From an uncultured Lachnospiraceae bacterium (lineage in GTDB: Bacteria; Bacillota; Clostridia; Lachnospirales; Lachnospiraceae), in contig CANQVH010000013.1 in NCBI GenBank assembly GCA_947627245.1, positions 1-64,000 of the forward strand: a stretch of DNA of 64,000 bases. The letters run 5' to 3'. The translations under genes were made by a program, and so were the position numbers. The notes beneath the pieces are model-generated. The model was not told the origin of the DNA. It searched no databases and saw nothing but the letters and a program-made list of their open reading frames with translations. Shown in pieces: positions 1-8,511 of this stretch (positions within the stretch are counted from its first letter, which is position 1; each line of letters starts with the position of its first letter).

Positions 1-218
1 TCGTCCTGCATGATGGCGTTGGCCTCGCTCGTGATCATGCCGCTGCTCTCGTCGTAGGTCGTCTCGACGTACTCCATAAGCCCGATCTGGCGGACTTCGT
101 TGGATGCTTCCTGTATGGCGTCCTGTGCGGTCTCCTGTGCGTCCGCCGTGCGGGCGAAGGAGCACAGTCCGAGACAGAGACAGCTGAGGGCAATGAGTTT
201 AGAAACGCATTTTCGCAT
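1..218 (-). CDS. Secreted protein of unknown function, C-terminal part outside window
   Basis: The reading frame starts at an ATG at 218-216, with GGAGAG about eight bases upstream, and stays open to the window edge (72 codons visible). Residues 1-27 form a typical Sec signal peptide: MRKC, a hydrophobic core rich in Leu and Cys, then a likely cleavage site after ADA. The mature start is rich in Gln, Glu and Ala. There is no recognisable domain in the visible part, so no function is assigned. It is transcribed in the same direction as pyrBI but is separated from pyrI by about 80 bases. Confidence 0.6.
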   Translation of the reverse strand, partial: MRKCVSKLIALSCLCLGLCSFARTADAQETAQDAIQEASNEVRQIGLMEYVETTYDESSGMITSEANAIMQD

Positions 219-300
219 AAAAATCTCTCCGTTTTGTTATTTTGTTATTGTGGTATGCCCGTATTCTCCAGTCGCTTGCACGAAAATTGGGCAAAATCAG

Positions 301-741
301 TCAGGACTTGCCGCCGGAACTCCGATACTTCTCCTCGCAGTACTGGCAGCGGTAGATCTCCTTCTCCTCGTCGGCGAGGAAAAAGATGTGGTCGATTCCC
401 TGCTCGATCGAGGTGATGCAGCGCGGATTTTTGCAGTGAATGATGTTGACAAGCTTTTTCGGAAGCGAGAGCTCCTTCTTGGAGACAATCTCGCCGTCCT
501 TGATGATGTTGACCGTGATGTTGTGGTCGATGAAGCCGAGCACATTCAGGTCAAGCTGGTCGATCGGGCATTCCACCTTGATGATGTCCTTCTTGCCCAT
601 CTTGTTGCTGTGCGCGTTCTTGATGATTGCCACGCAGCAGTCCATCTTGTCGAGCTTCAGGTATTTGTAGAGCTCCATGCTCTTGCCGGCGACAATGTGG
701 TCGAGCACAACGCCCTCGTTCAGCTTTCCTACGTTTAACAT
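301..741 (-). CDS. pyrI: Aspartate carbamoyltransferase regulatory subunit
   Basis: This is the 146-residue regulatory chain of aspartate transcarbamoylase, which binds nucleotide effectors and controls the first committed step of pyrimidine synthesis. The N-terminal allosteric domain is followed by a C-terminal zinc domain with Cys103, Cys108, Cys132 and Cys135. Their spacing (C-x4-C, C-x2-C) is that of the E. coli protein. The start ATG overlaps the end of pyrB by seven bases, so the two are translationally coupled. The ATG was preferred over much longer upstream readings because it gives the family length and sits just after the AGGGAAGC-like ribosome site. Confidence 0.95.
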   Translation of the reverse strand: MLNVGKLNEGVVLDHIVAGKSMELYKYLKLDKMDCCVAIIKNAHSNKMGKKDIIKVECPIDQLDLNVLGFIDHNITVNIIKDGEIVSKKELSLPKKLVNIIHCKNPRCITSIEQGIDHIFFLADEEKEIYRCQYCEEKYRSSGGKS

Positions 742-1661
742 ATGCTTCCCTCCAATCCGAGCAATGTGAGGATCAGTGCCATCCGGACGTATACCCCGTA
801 CTGCGCCTGCTTGAAATAGGCGGCGCGCGGGTCGTCGTCCACCTCGACCGAGATCTCGTTCACGCGCGGCAGCGGATGCAGGATCATCATGTCGGGGCCG
901 GCAAGCTTCAGCTTTTCCCTGTCTAAAATATAGAAATCCTTCATACGGACGTAATCTTCCTCGTTGAAAAAGCGCTCCCTCTGCACGCGGGTCATATATA
1001 GCAGATCGAGCTCGGGCAGCGCGTCCTCGAGACGAACCACTTCCTTGAATTGCTGGTGGTTTCGTCGTAGCACATCGTCGCGGATGTTGTCCGGGATGCG
1101 CAGCTCCTCCGGGGAGATCAGCACGAAATTGACGCCCGGATAGCGGATCAGCGCTTGAATCAGCGAGTGGACCGTGCGCCCAAATTTCAGGTCGCCGCAC
1201 AGGCCGATCGTGAAATTGCCGAGCCGACCCTTCAAAGAGCGGATCGTCAGCAGATCGGTCAGCGTCTGGGTCGGGTGCTGATGGCCGCCGTCGCCTGCGT
1301 TGATGACCGGGATGCGCGACTTCATGGATGCAATGAGCGGCGCGCCCTCCTTCGGGTGCCGCATCGCGCAGATGTCCGCGTAGCAGGAGATAACCCGGAT
1401 TGTGTCCGCGACGCTTTCACCTTTGGCCGCGGAGCTGGAATCGGCCGAAGAAAAACCAAGTACGCTGCCGCCCAAATTTAACATTGCTGCCTCGAAGCTG
1501 AGACGGGTGCGGGTACTTGGTTCGTAAAATAAAGTAGCTAATTTCTTCCCGGCGCAACTGTGCGCGTATTTTTCCGGATTATTTTCGATGTCATTCGCAA
1601 GGTCGAGCAGCTTATCCAGCTCCTCAACCGAGAAATCCAAAGGATTCATCAGATGTCTCAT
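735..1661 (-). CDS. pyrB: Aspartate carbamoyltransferase catalytic subunit
   Basis: This 308-residue enzyme condenses carbamoyl phosphate with aspartate to carbamoyl aspartate. The carbamoyl-phosphate loop STRT is at residues 49-52 (context [13 protein letters not shown]), and the family motif HPLPRVNEI lies near the C-terminus. The length is that of E. coli PyrB. The start ATG at 1661 is preceded by AAGGAGG at ideal distance. It is followed by pyrI, and a promoter and structured leader lie upstream (1684-1756). Confidence 0.96.
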   Translation of the reverse strand: MRHLMNPLDFSVEELDKLLDLANDIENNPEKYAHSCAGKKLATLFYEPSTRTRLSFEAAMLNLGGSVLGFSSADSSSAAKGESVADTIRVISCYADICAMRHPKEGAPLIASMKSRIPVINAGDGGHQHPTQTLTDLLTIRSLKGRLGNFTIGLCGDLKFGRTVHSLIQALIRYPGVNFVLISPEELRIPDNIRDDVLRRNHQQFKEVVRLEDALPELDLLYMTRVQRERFFNEEDYVRMKDFYILDREKLKLAGPDMMILHPLPRVNEISVEVDDDPRAAYFKQAQYGVYVRMALILTLLGLEGSIC

Positions 1662-1683
1662 AGTATCCTCCTTGATGATAGGT

Positions 1684-1711
1684 GCAGGATCCTGCGGAAG
1701 GTTTTTCCGCA
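1684..1711 (-). promoter_or_regulatory. Structured leader of pyrBI
   Basis: Two inverted repeats lie in the short leader of pyrB. TGCGGAA...TTCCGCA spans 1693-1711 and the palindrome GCAGGATCCTGC spans 1684-1695. They share 1693-1695, so both cannot form at once. The second lies about a dozen bases upstream of the ribosome binding site. No terminator T-run follows. A role in attenuation or translation control is inference only. Confidence 0.35.
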
Positions 1712-1727
1712 ATTGTTTCTGCCTTGT

Positions 1728-1756
1728 ATCATAGCTTATCTCATGTGGAAATTCAA
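1728..1756 (-). promoter_or_regulatory. pyrBI promoter
   Basis: Reading the minus strand, TTGAAT (1756-1751) and TATGAT (1733-1728) are separated by exactly 17 bases. This is a good sigma-A promoter, and it gives a leader of about 60 bases before the pyrB ATG. Confidence 0.7.
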
Positions 1757-1796
1757 GACGGAAAACAAAAAATTCGTGGAAAAAGAAAAAATCTGG

Positions 1797-1830
1797 TTGA
1801 TTTCTGGGCACATATATTGTATTCTAATAT
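1797..1830 (+). promoter_or_regulatory. Possible promoter of the BMP gene
   Basis: TTGATT at 1797-1802 is followed by TATTCT at 1820-1825 (17-base spacer), or by TAATAT at 1825-1830 with a longer spacer. The match is moderate. It lies in the divergent region between pyrB and the BMP gene. No purine riboswitch was recognised there. Confidence 0.35.
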
Positions 1831-1917
1831 ACGAAAACGAGGAAAACTGACACACAGTTTCCGCGGGGTCGTGAGAGTTGTTATATCAACTAAATACAAG
1901 ACAGGAGGATGAATGAA

Positions 1918-2934
1918 ATGAGCATGAAAAAGATTTCTGCAGTGATCCTTGCAGCAGCGATGGTGCTCGGCACGATGCCGATGGCAGTAAGCGCGGACGA
2001 GGCGCCGGAGTCCATCAAGGTAGGTATGGTTACCGACGCGGGCGGTATCAATGATCAGTCTTTCAACCAGTCGGCATGGGAGGGCCTTGAGGCGCTGGCC
2101 GAGGAGAACGATGCGATTGAGGTAAACTATCTGGAGAGCGCGACGGATGCGGATTATGCTTCCAATATCCAGACCTTTATCGATGAGGGATACGATCTGA
2201 TCATCTGCGGCGGCTTTATGCTGGCAGGCGCTACGCGCGAGGCTGCTGAGGCGAATCCGGATCAGAAGTTTGCGATTGTCGACGACGCGTCGAATGCGGA
2301 TCTCGCTAACGTAGCTTGCCTGATGTTCTCTCAGGAGCAGGCTTCTTATCTGGTAGGCGTGGTCGCCGGCATGATGACCGAGAGCAACAAGATCGGTTAT
2401 GTGCAGGGTCAGGTTACCGACACGATGAACCTTTTCGGCTACGGCTACATTGCGGGCGCTGAGTCCGTGAATCCGGACGTCGAGGTTATGCAGTTCAACG
2501 TGAACAGCTTCACGGACGCGGCTACGGGTTCCGCGGGCGCTACCGATATGATCACGAACGGCGCAGACATCATCTACCACGCGGCAGGCGGCTCAGGCGC
2601 AGGCGTGATTCAGGCTTGTGTGGACAACGGCATCTACGCGATCGGCGTTGATACGGATCAGTCCTATCTGGCTCCGGAGACGGTCATCACTTCCGCTATG
2701 AAGCGTGTTGACATCGCCGTTACTTCGATTACCGAGGGCGTGCTTGAAGGCGAGTTTGCAGGCGGCGTGCATCAGTACAGCCTTGAGGACGGCGGCGTAG
2801 ACATCGCTCCGACGCAGGATCTGCTTCCGGATGATGTGATTGCGGCAGTCGAGGAGGCGAAGGAGGCCATCCTTTCCGGCGACGTAGTGGTTCCGACCAC
2901 AGCGGAAGAGTGCCCGGATTTCGTTCTTGAGTAA
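1918..2934 (+). CDS. BMP/PnrA-type nucleoside-binding protein of an ABC importer
   Basis: This extracytoplasmic solute-binding protein of the Bmp/PnrA family delivers nucleosides to an ABC importer. The early motif KVGMVTDAGGINDQSFNQ is typical of the family, and the total is 338 residues. The N-terminus is a signal peptide ending around AVSADEA. Unlike most Gram-positive homologues, it has no lipobox cysteine. The ATG at 1918 is chosen because AGGAGG ends nine bases before it; the ATG at 1909 would touch the ribosome site. The matching ATPase and permeases are at 5880-9452, separated from it by the YjjI/YjjW pair. Confidence 0.88.
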   Translation: MSMKKISAVILAAAMVLGTMPMAVSADEAPESIKVGMVTDAGGINDQSFNQSAWEGLEALAEENDAIEVNYLESATDADYASNIQTFIDEGYDLIICGGFMLAGATREAAEANPDQKFAIVDDASNADLANVACLMFSQEQASYLVGVVAGMMTESNKIGYVQGQVTDTMNLFGYGYIAGAESVNPDVEVMQFNVNSFTDAATGSAGATDMITNGADIIYHAAGGSGAGVIQACVDNGIYAIGVDTDQSYLAPETVITSAMKRVDIAVTSITEGVLEGEFAGGVHQYSLEDGGVDIAPTQDLLPDDVIAAVEEAKEAILSGDVVVPTTAEECPDFVLE

Positions 2935-3027
2935 TCCGACACGGACGGGATGAATAATGTTTCCGAGACGCGGGCAGGGGGACAATGGCCCGGAGATTTT
3001 CGGAGTACTGTAAAGGGTGAATGATGA

Positions 3028-3076
3028 GGGGACTGTTGTAAAATAATTTATCTTATTTTGCAGCAGTCCCTTTTTC
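3028..3076 (+). terminator. Rho-independent terminator after the BMP gene
   Basis: GGGACTG at 3028-3034 pairs with CAGTCCC at 3064-3070, and an inner TAAAATAA/TTATTTT stem lies between them. It is followed by TTTTT. It separates the binding-protein gene from yjjI. Confidence 0.85.
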
Positions 3077-3160
3077 AGAGAAAGGCAGGAACGCCCGCGG
3101 CGGATGAAATTTTGCCGAAAGAACGGGCTTCCGAAGAAAATGAATTTGAGGTGAAAAATT

Positions 3161-4705
3161 ATGAAACGCATTTTGACACCGGAGATCATCGAGGAGAAGA
3201 GGCAGGAAATCTACAACACTCTGGTTGATCCGACGAGCTCTCACGAGCAGAAGGTTACCTACCTCGCGCGCCACGCGGAGAACTTCATGACGGTGCTGGA
3301 CGAGCCCGAGGAGCTGGATGAGCTGATGCGCTGCGACATCGACACGCGCTGCATCTGCAATCTCTTCGAGGGCGATGCGCCTTATCGTCCGAGGTACATC
3401 TGCATCGACTTTCCGAAGTTTCTGCGCGAGGGCAGCGAGTTCCTGCAGCTTGGGCCGGCGAAGGATTTTGATGAGGCGCTGACGAATTTGATGATTATGT
3501 ACCACAATATTCCGAGCATCACGAACTATCCGGTCTTTATCGGTGACCTTGACGAGCTGCTGGGACCGTATATCGAGAATCTGGATGACGAGACGGTGAA
3601 GAAAGCGCTGCGCCTGTGGCTGACGATGATCGACCGCACGATCCTCGATTCCTTCTGTCACTCGGATATCGGCCCGAAGGCCAGCCGTTTCGGCTATCTT
3701 TTGATGGAGGTCGAGTCGGAGCTTGAGAATGCGGTGCCGAACCTGACAATGCGTGTGAGCAAGGATACGCCGGACGATTTCATCTTGGCGGGCGTCAAAT
3801 GCGCGCTGCACTCGGCGAAGCCGAGCTTCGCAAACGACGAGATGTTCCGCGGCGAGCTGGGGGATGACTACTGCATCGCGAGCTGTTACAACGGATTGTT
3901 GAAGGGCGGCGGTTCCTATACGTTGAGTCGTCTGATCCTCTCGAATATCGCGAAGAAAGCGAAAAATATCGAGGACTTTAAGACGAACGTGCTGCCGCAT
4001 GTGTGCGACGTTATGGCGCGCTACATGGACGAGCGGATCCGTTTTCTCGTGGAGGAGAGCGGTTGGTTTGAGAACAGCTTCCTCGCCAAAGAGGGTTTTG
4101 TACAGAGGGATAAATTCACGGCGATGTTCGGCCTCGTAGGACTTGCGGAGTGCGTCAACCTGCTTCTTGAGAAGGAAGGCTGCACGGAGCGCTTCGGGCA
4201 CAGTGACAAGGCAAATCAGCTCGGCGTTGAGATCATGGATATCATTGATGATTTCAACAAGAACCACTGCAATCCGTACTGTGAGGCGACGGATCACCAT
4301 TTCCTGCTTCATGCGCAGGTCGGGATCGAGTCCGACCACGACTGCTCGCCGGGGACGCGCATCCCGATCGGCGAGGAGCCGGATGAGCTGGCCGACCATC
4401 TGAAATGCATCAATCTGTTTCATAAATATTTTCCGTCCGGCACGGGCGATATTTTCCCGGTAGACTTGACGGTACATAAGAATCCGCAGTATGTGCTGGA
4501 TATCATCCGCGGAAGCCTCGGCATGGACATCCGCTATCTGTCCTTCTACGCGAGCGACAGCGATGTCATCCGCGTGACCGGGTATCTGGTGAAGCGCAGC
4601 GAGATGGAGAAGCTGGACGCGGGACAGAACGTGCGCCAGAATACCACGGGCCTCGGCCTCGGCGCGGCGAAGAACTGCAAGATCCTAGATCGCCGTATCC
4701 GGTAA
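3161..4705 (+). CDS. yjjI: YjjI-type glycyl radical enzyme, substrate unknown
   Basis: This 514-residue protein belongs to the YjjI (DUF3029) branch of glycyl radical enzymes. The glycyl-radical loop RVTGY is near the C-terminus, with the radical Gly at about residue 474. Candidate active-site cysteines are Cys238 and Cys242 in CIASCYNGLLKGG. The reaction is not known for this family. Its activase follows directly. The pair lies between the binding protein and the other subunits of a nucleoside transporter. In E. coli the homologues sit beside the deoCABD nucleoside-degradation genes, so a nucleoside-derived substrate is a reasonable inference. ATG 3161 has GAGGTG upstream. Confidence 0.9.
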   Translation: MKRILTPEIIEEKRQEIYNTLVDPTSSHEQKVTYLARHAENFMTVLDEPEELDELMRCDIDTRCICNLFEGDAPYRPRYICIDFPKFLREGSEFLQLGPAKDFDEALTNLMIMYHNIPSITNYPVFIGDLDELLGPYIENLDDETVKKALRLWLTMIDRTILDSFCHSDIGPKASRFGYLLMEVESELENAVPNLTMRVSKDTPDDFILAGVKCALHSAKPSFANDEMFRGELGDDYCIASCYNGLLKGGGSYTLSRLILSNIAKKAKNIEDFKTNVLPHVCDVMARYMDERIRFLVEESGWFENSFLAKEGFVQRDKFTAMFGLVGLAECVNLLLEKEGCTERFGHSDKANQLGVEIMDIIDDFNKNHCNPYCEATDHHFLLHAQVGIESDHDCSPGTRIPIGEEPDELADHLKCINLFHKYFPSGTGDIFPVDLTVHKNPQYVLDIIRGSLGMDIRYLSFYASDSDVIRVTGYLVKRSEMEKLDAGQNVRQNTTGLGLGAAKNCKILDRRIR

Positions 4706-4789
4706 AGGCACAGACCCGGATAAAGGGGCAGGGCTGTTTTACGGATGTATTCCGTGAAGACGACATAGTCCGGCAAAAGGGAGTCAGCC

Positions 4790-5764
4790 ATGACGAGAGC
4801 GACGGTAAACAAGATCATTTCATTCAGCAGTGTGGACGGGCCGGGCAACCGCAGCGCCGTGTTCCTGCAGGGCTGCGGGTTCGATTGCCGGTATTGTCAC
4901 AATCCGGAAACGATCCACGCCTGTATTCATTGCGGCGAGTGCGTGAAGTATTGCAAGCCGGGAGCGCTGACACTGGTGGAGGAAACTGTGTGCCAGACTA
5001 ATGAGCAAGGCGTTTCCTACGGGGATACCGGGGCAGCATGCTTTGGTGGCGGTGTAATGTCTGAAGTGAATAACGGCTTGCGCGGTTTACGTGCTGGCGA
5101 TCGCGGGACAGGCAGAAAGCGGGTGCATTATGACATCACGAAATGCGTGTTCTGCGATGAGTGCTTCCGTCACTGTCCGCATGGGGCGTCCGCGCGGACG
5201 AGGGAGTTGACGGCGGAGCAGGTCATGCGGGAGGTCCGCCGCAATATACCGTTCATCCGCGGGATTACGGTATCCGGCGGAGAGTGTACGCTGTGGCGGG
5301 ATTTTCTGCTGGAGCTTTTAGGTCTCGCAAAGGCCGAAGGACTTGGCACGCTGCTCGATTCGAACGGAAGCTATGACTTTTCAAAGGATCCCGGACTCAT
5401 GGCCGTGACAGACGGCGTCATGCTGGACGTCAAGGCGTGGGATCGCGAGGATCATCTGCGCGTCACGGGACAGGACAACGGCTGCGTGCTCCGGAATCTG
5501 GAATGGCTGGCCCGCGAGGGAAAGCTCACGGAGGTGCGCACGGTCGTCGTGCCGGAGCTGTTTGACTGTCGCCGGACGGTGCAAAAGGTCAGCGCTTTGC
5601 TGGCCGGACTCGGCTGTACGGATGCGCGGTACAAGATCATCCGTTACCGCCCGATGGGCGTGCGGGAGGAATACAAAAGTCTGACGCCTCCGACAGAAGA
5701 GCTGCTGCAGGAGCTGGCCGGCATCGCGGCCGGGTACGGACTGAATGACGTGGTCGTGATATGA
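4790..5764 (+). CDS. yjjW: YjjW-type glycyl radical enzyme activase (radical SAM)
   Basis: This 324-residue radical SAM protein would abstract hydrogen from the YjjI glycine using S-adenosylmethionine. The CxxxCxxC cluster motif is at Cys29, Cys33 and Cys36 (CGFDCRYC). It is followed by two ferredoxin-like cysteine sets, CIHCGECVKYC and CVFCDECFRHC, which is the usual activase layout. An insert of about 45 residues separates the two ferredoxin sets. It lies 84 bases after yjjI, with AAAGGGAG upstream of the ATG. Confidence 0.92.
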   Translation: MTRATVNKIISFSSVDGPGNRSAVFLQGCGFDCRYCHNPETIHACIHCGECVKYCKPGALTLVEETVCQTNEQGVSYGDTGAACFGGGVMSEVNNGLRGLRAGDRGTGRKRVHYDITKCVFCDECFRHCPHGASARTRELTAEQVMREVRRNIPFIRGITVSGGECTLWRDFLLELLGLAKAEGLGTLLDSNGSYDFSKDPGLMAVTDGVMLDVKAWDREDHLRVTGQDNGCVLRNLEWLAREGKLTEVRTVVVPELFDCRRTVQKVSALLAGLGCTDARYKIIRYRPMGVREEYKSLTPPTEELLQELAGIAAGYGLNDVVVI

Positions 5765-5768
5765 AAGG

Positions 5769-5823
5769 CTCTGAAGTCCGGTCGGTCGGGCCATGGGAAC
5801 GACTGGCTGAACCAATATCAGAG
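5769..5823 (+). other. Structured stretch before the nucleoside ABC genes
   Basis: An outer CTCTGA/TCAGAG pairing encloses an inner stem of about ten pairs (CGGTCGGTCG with CGACTGGCTG, three G-T pairs). No T-run follows. A TATAAT box with a poor -35 lies downstream at 5845-5850, so the structure may belong to the end of the yjjW transcript rather than to the transporter leader. Confidence 0.3.
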
Positions 5824-5879
5824 ACGACGTGTTTAGAAGAAATATATAATAAGAAATTCAGGATAAGGGAGGGATAAAT

Positions 5880-7421
5880 TTGGCGGAACAACATGTGGAT
5901 CTGAACACCAAGGTGATCGAGATGCGCAACATCGTCAAGAGATTCGGCGATTTCACGGCGAACGACGGCATCAACCTCACGGTCCACAAGGGTGAGATTC
6001 ACGCAATCTTAGGAGAGAACGGCGCGGGTAAGTCTACGTTGATGAACCAGTTGTATGGACTCTACAGGCCGACATCGGGCGAGATCCTTGTGAACGGAAA
6101 ACAGATCGAGATGAACAATCCGAGGGACGCGATCGCGGCCGGGATCGGCATGGTCCATCAGCATTTCATGCTGGTGCAGCCGTTCACCGTGACGGAGAAT
6201 ATCGTCCTCGGGACGGAGCCGGTAAAGGGCGTGAAGCTTGACATGGCGACCGCGCGGAAGAATGTGCAGGAGATCTCGGAGCGCTACGGGCTCTCGATCG
6301 ATCCGGATGCGAAGATCGAGGATATCTCGGTGGGCATGCAGCAGAGGGTGGAGATCCTCAAGGCGCTGTACCGCGGCGCGGATATTTTGATCCTCGACGA
6401 GCCGACGGCTTCCCTGACGCCGCAGGAGATCGTAGAGCTGATCGGGATCATGCACAATCTGACCGCGGACGGGAAGAGCATCATCCTGATCACGCACAAG
6501 CTGAAGGAGATCAAGGAGTCCGCGGACTACTGCACGATCATTCGGCTCGGGAAATATATCAACACGGTGAAGGTGGCGGACGTCACGCAGGACGAGCTCG
6601 CCAGCATGATGGTCGGCCGTCAGGTCACGTTCGTGGTGGACAAGCCGGAGCAGAAGCCGGGGGACGTCGTCCTTGAGGTGAAGGATCTGCACGGCGAGGA
6701 TTACCGCAAGGTCGAGATCCTGAAGGGTTTGAACCTTACGGTCCGTAAGGGCGAGATCGTGGGCATCGCGGGCATAGACGGCAACGGACAGACGGAGCTT
6801 GTCGAGATTATCACCGGACTGCGCAAGGCGTCCGGCGGGTCGATCACGGTGAACGGAGTGGATATCTACAACAAGCCTCCGCGCTTCGGTTTTGTCAACG
6901 GCGTGTCGAGTATTCCCGCCGACCGCCAGAAGCATGGGCTGGTGCTCGACTTCTCGGTGGAGGAGAACATGGTCCTGCAGAATTACAAGGAACCGCGTTT
7001 CGCGAACGGTGTACTGATCAACCGCGGCGCGATCCGTGAGTTTGCGACGAAGGCGATCGAGAAGTATGATATCCGTCCGGCGCACTGCGAGGAGCGACCC
7101 GCGGGGACGCTCTCGGGCGGCAACCAGCAGAAGGTCATCATCGCGCGCGAGGTGGAGAATGACAAGGATCTCCTGATCGCGGTGAACCCGACGCGCGGTC
7201 TGGACGTGGGCGCGATCGAGTTCGTGCACAAATACATTGTGGAGCAGCGCAACAAGGGCAAGGCAGTCTTGCTGGTGTCCTTCGAGCTGGATGAGATCAT
7301 GAGTCTTTCCGACCGCATTGACGTTATCTACAGCGGAAAGATCGTCAGTGAAGTGAACGGAAAGGATGCGGACGAGAATGAGCTCGGTCTGATGATGGCA
7401 GGAGGTGGGACGCATGGATAA
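5880..7421 (+). CDS. Nucleoside ABC importer, duplicated ATP-binding subunit
   Basis: This 513-residue protein has two fused ABC domains and resembles NupA/YufO. The first domain has GENGAGKST, the signature ISVGMQQR and Walker B LILDEPT. The second has the degenerate Walker A GIDGNGQTE and the signature LSGGNQQK, as is normal in sugar- and nucleoside-type duplicated ATPases. The start is a TTG at 5880 with GGGAGGG seven bases upstream; no ATG fits. It overlaps the next gene by eight bases, so the three importer genes form one operon. Confidence 0.93.
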   Translation: MAEQHVDLNTKVIEMRNIVKRFGDFTANDGINLTVHKGEIHAILGENGAGKSTLMNQLYGLYRPTSGEILVNGKQIEMNNPRDAIAAGIGMVHQHFMLVQPFTVTENIVLGTEPVKGVKLDMATARKNVQEISERYGLSIDPDAKIEDISVGMQQRVEILKALYRGADILILDEPTASLTPQEIVELIGIMHNLTADGKSIILITHKLKEIKESADYCTIIRLGKYINTVKVADVTQDELASMMVGRQVTFVVDKPEQKPGDVVLEVKDLHGEDYRKVEILKGLNLTVRKGEIVGIAGIDGNGQTELVEIITGLRKASGGSITVNGVDIYNKPPRFGFVNGVSSIPADRQKHGLVLDFSVEENMVLQNYKEPRFANGVLINRGAIREFATKAIEKYDIRPAHCEERPAGTLSGGNQQKVIIAREVENDKDLLIAVNPTRGLDVGAIEFVHKYIVEQRNKGKAVLLVSFELDEIMSLSDRIDVIYSGKIVSEVNGKDADENELGLMMAGGGTHG

Positions 7422-8511
7422 AAAGAGAACCCTGATCGACGTGATTGCGGACAGCAAGTTTATCCACACAATTCTGTCGATCCTCATCGGATTTCTGGCG
7501 GGAGCAGTCTTTCTGGCCATTATGAAAATCCCGGTGGGCGAGGCGTACGGGATGCTCTTCAAGAGTATCTTTTCCAACATGAAAAACATAAGCTATTGTA
7601 TCGTCTACGGAACCCCGTACATCGTAGTCGGCCTGTCGGTGGCGTTTTCCTTCCGGACCGGCGTGTTCAATATCGGCGCGGAGGGACAGTTCGTGATCGG
7701 CTCTATGGCGGCTTGCGTGGTCGGCATCCTTTGCGGCTCGCTGCCGAAGATTATTCTGATCCCGTTGTGTTTCCTGGCCGCTGCGGCAGCCGGAGCCGTC
7801 TGGGGCGTGATCGTCGGTTTCCTGAAAAATAAGTGGGGCATCAACGAGGTGCTTTCCATGATCATGTTCAACTGGATCGCGTTTTATCTAAGCAATTTTA
7901 TCGCAGACTTTCCGGCGATCCACAACGAGGGCACCGCGGAGGCGACGCGCACGGTTTCGGACAATGCGAGGACGCTGCTGCCTGCCGGGCTGATCGAAAA
8001 GTTTGATCTGTGTCCGACGGCGAACTGGGGTATCCTTGTGGCGATACTTTTGACGATTGTCGTGTATTTCATCATCGAGAAGACGACGCTCGGCTATGAG
8101 CTGAAGGCAGTCGGCTTCAACAAATCCGCGGCGGATTACGGCGGAATCAGCGTGAACCGCTCGATCCTCACGGCGCTTGCGATCTCCGGCGCTTTGGCCG
8201 GACTCGGCGGAGCTCTCCAGCTTCTGGGCATGGGCGGACGCGTCAGTATCTTTACCGCTCAGGAAGGCTTTGGCTTCGCGGGAATCGTCGTGGCGCTGAT
8301 CGGCGTATCCCAGCCGTTCGGCGTGCTGTTGGCGGGTCTGTTCTATGGGGCATTGACCTACGGCGGCGGCAAGCTGAACCTTGTGAAAGCGCCGACGCAG
8401 GTGGTGGATATCATCGTGGGAACCGTTGTGTTCTTCATCGCGATCTCCAGCATCTTCGGCGCGATCCGATATCTGAAAAGAAGTCCGCAGAAAGGAGGCA
8501 GTAAATCATGA
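7414..8511 (+). CDS. Nucleoside ABC importer permease (NupP/YufP-like)
   Basis: This 365-residue multi-span membrane protein is of the BPD-transp-2 type. It carries the family stretches FRTGVFNIGAEGQF and ISGALAGLGGA. The ATG at 7414 is chosen because AGGAGG at 7400-7405 is eight bases away; the GTG at 7405 would lie inside that site. It overlaps the ATPase gene and also the next permease gene (ATGA). Confidence 0.92.
   Translation: MDKKRTLIDVIADSKFIHTILSILIGFLAGAVFLAIMKIPVGEAYGMLFKSIFSNMKNISYCIVYGTPYIVVGLSVAFSFRTGVFNIGAEGQFVIGSMAACVVGILCGSLPKIILIPLCFLAAAAAGAVWGVIVGFLKNKWGINEVLSMIMFNWIAFYLSNFIADFPAIHNEGTAEATRTVSDNARTLLPAGLIEKFDLCPTANWGILVAILLTIVVYFIIEKTTLGYELKAVGFNKSAADYGGISVNRSILTALAISGALAGLGGALQLLGMGGRVSIFTAQEGFGFAGIVVALIGVSQPFGVLLAGLFYGALTYGGGKLNLVKAPTQVVDIIVGTVVFFIAISSIFGAIRYLKRSPQKGGSKS

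Noticed and set aside
1662-1917. Purine riboswitch before the nucleoside-binding protein
   Set aside because: No conserved junction or loop sequences of the purine aptamer could be found between the divergent promoters.
6009-7589. Long antisense frame opposite the nucleoside ATPase
   Set aside because: Shadow of a gene with clear ABC motifs; no start signal.
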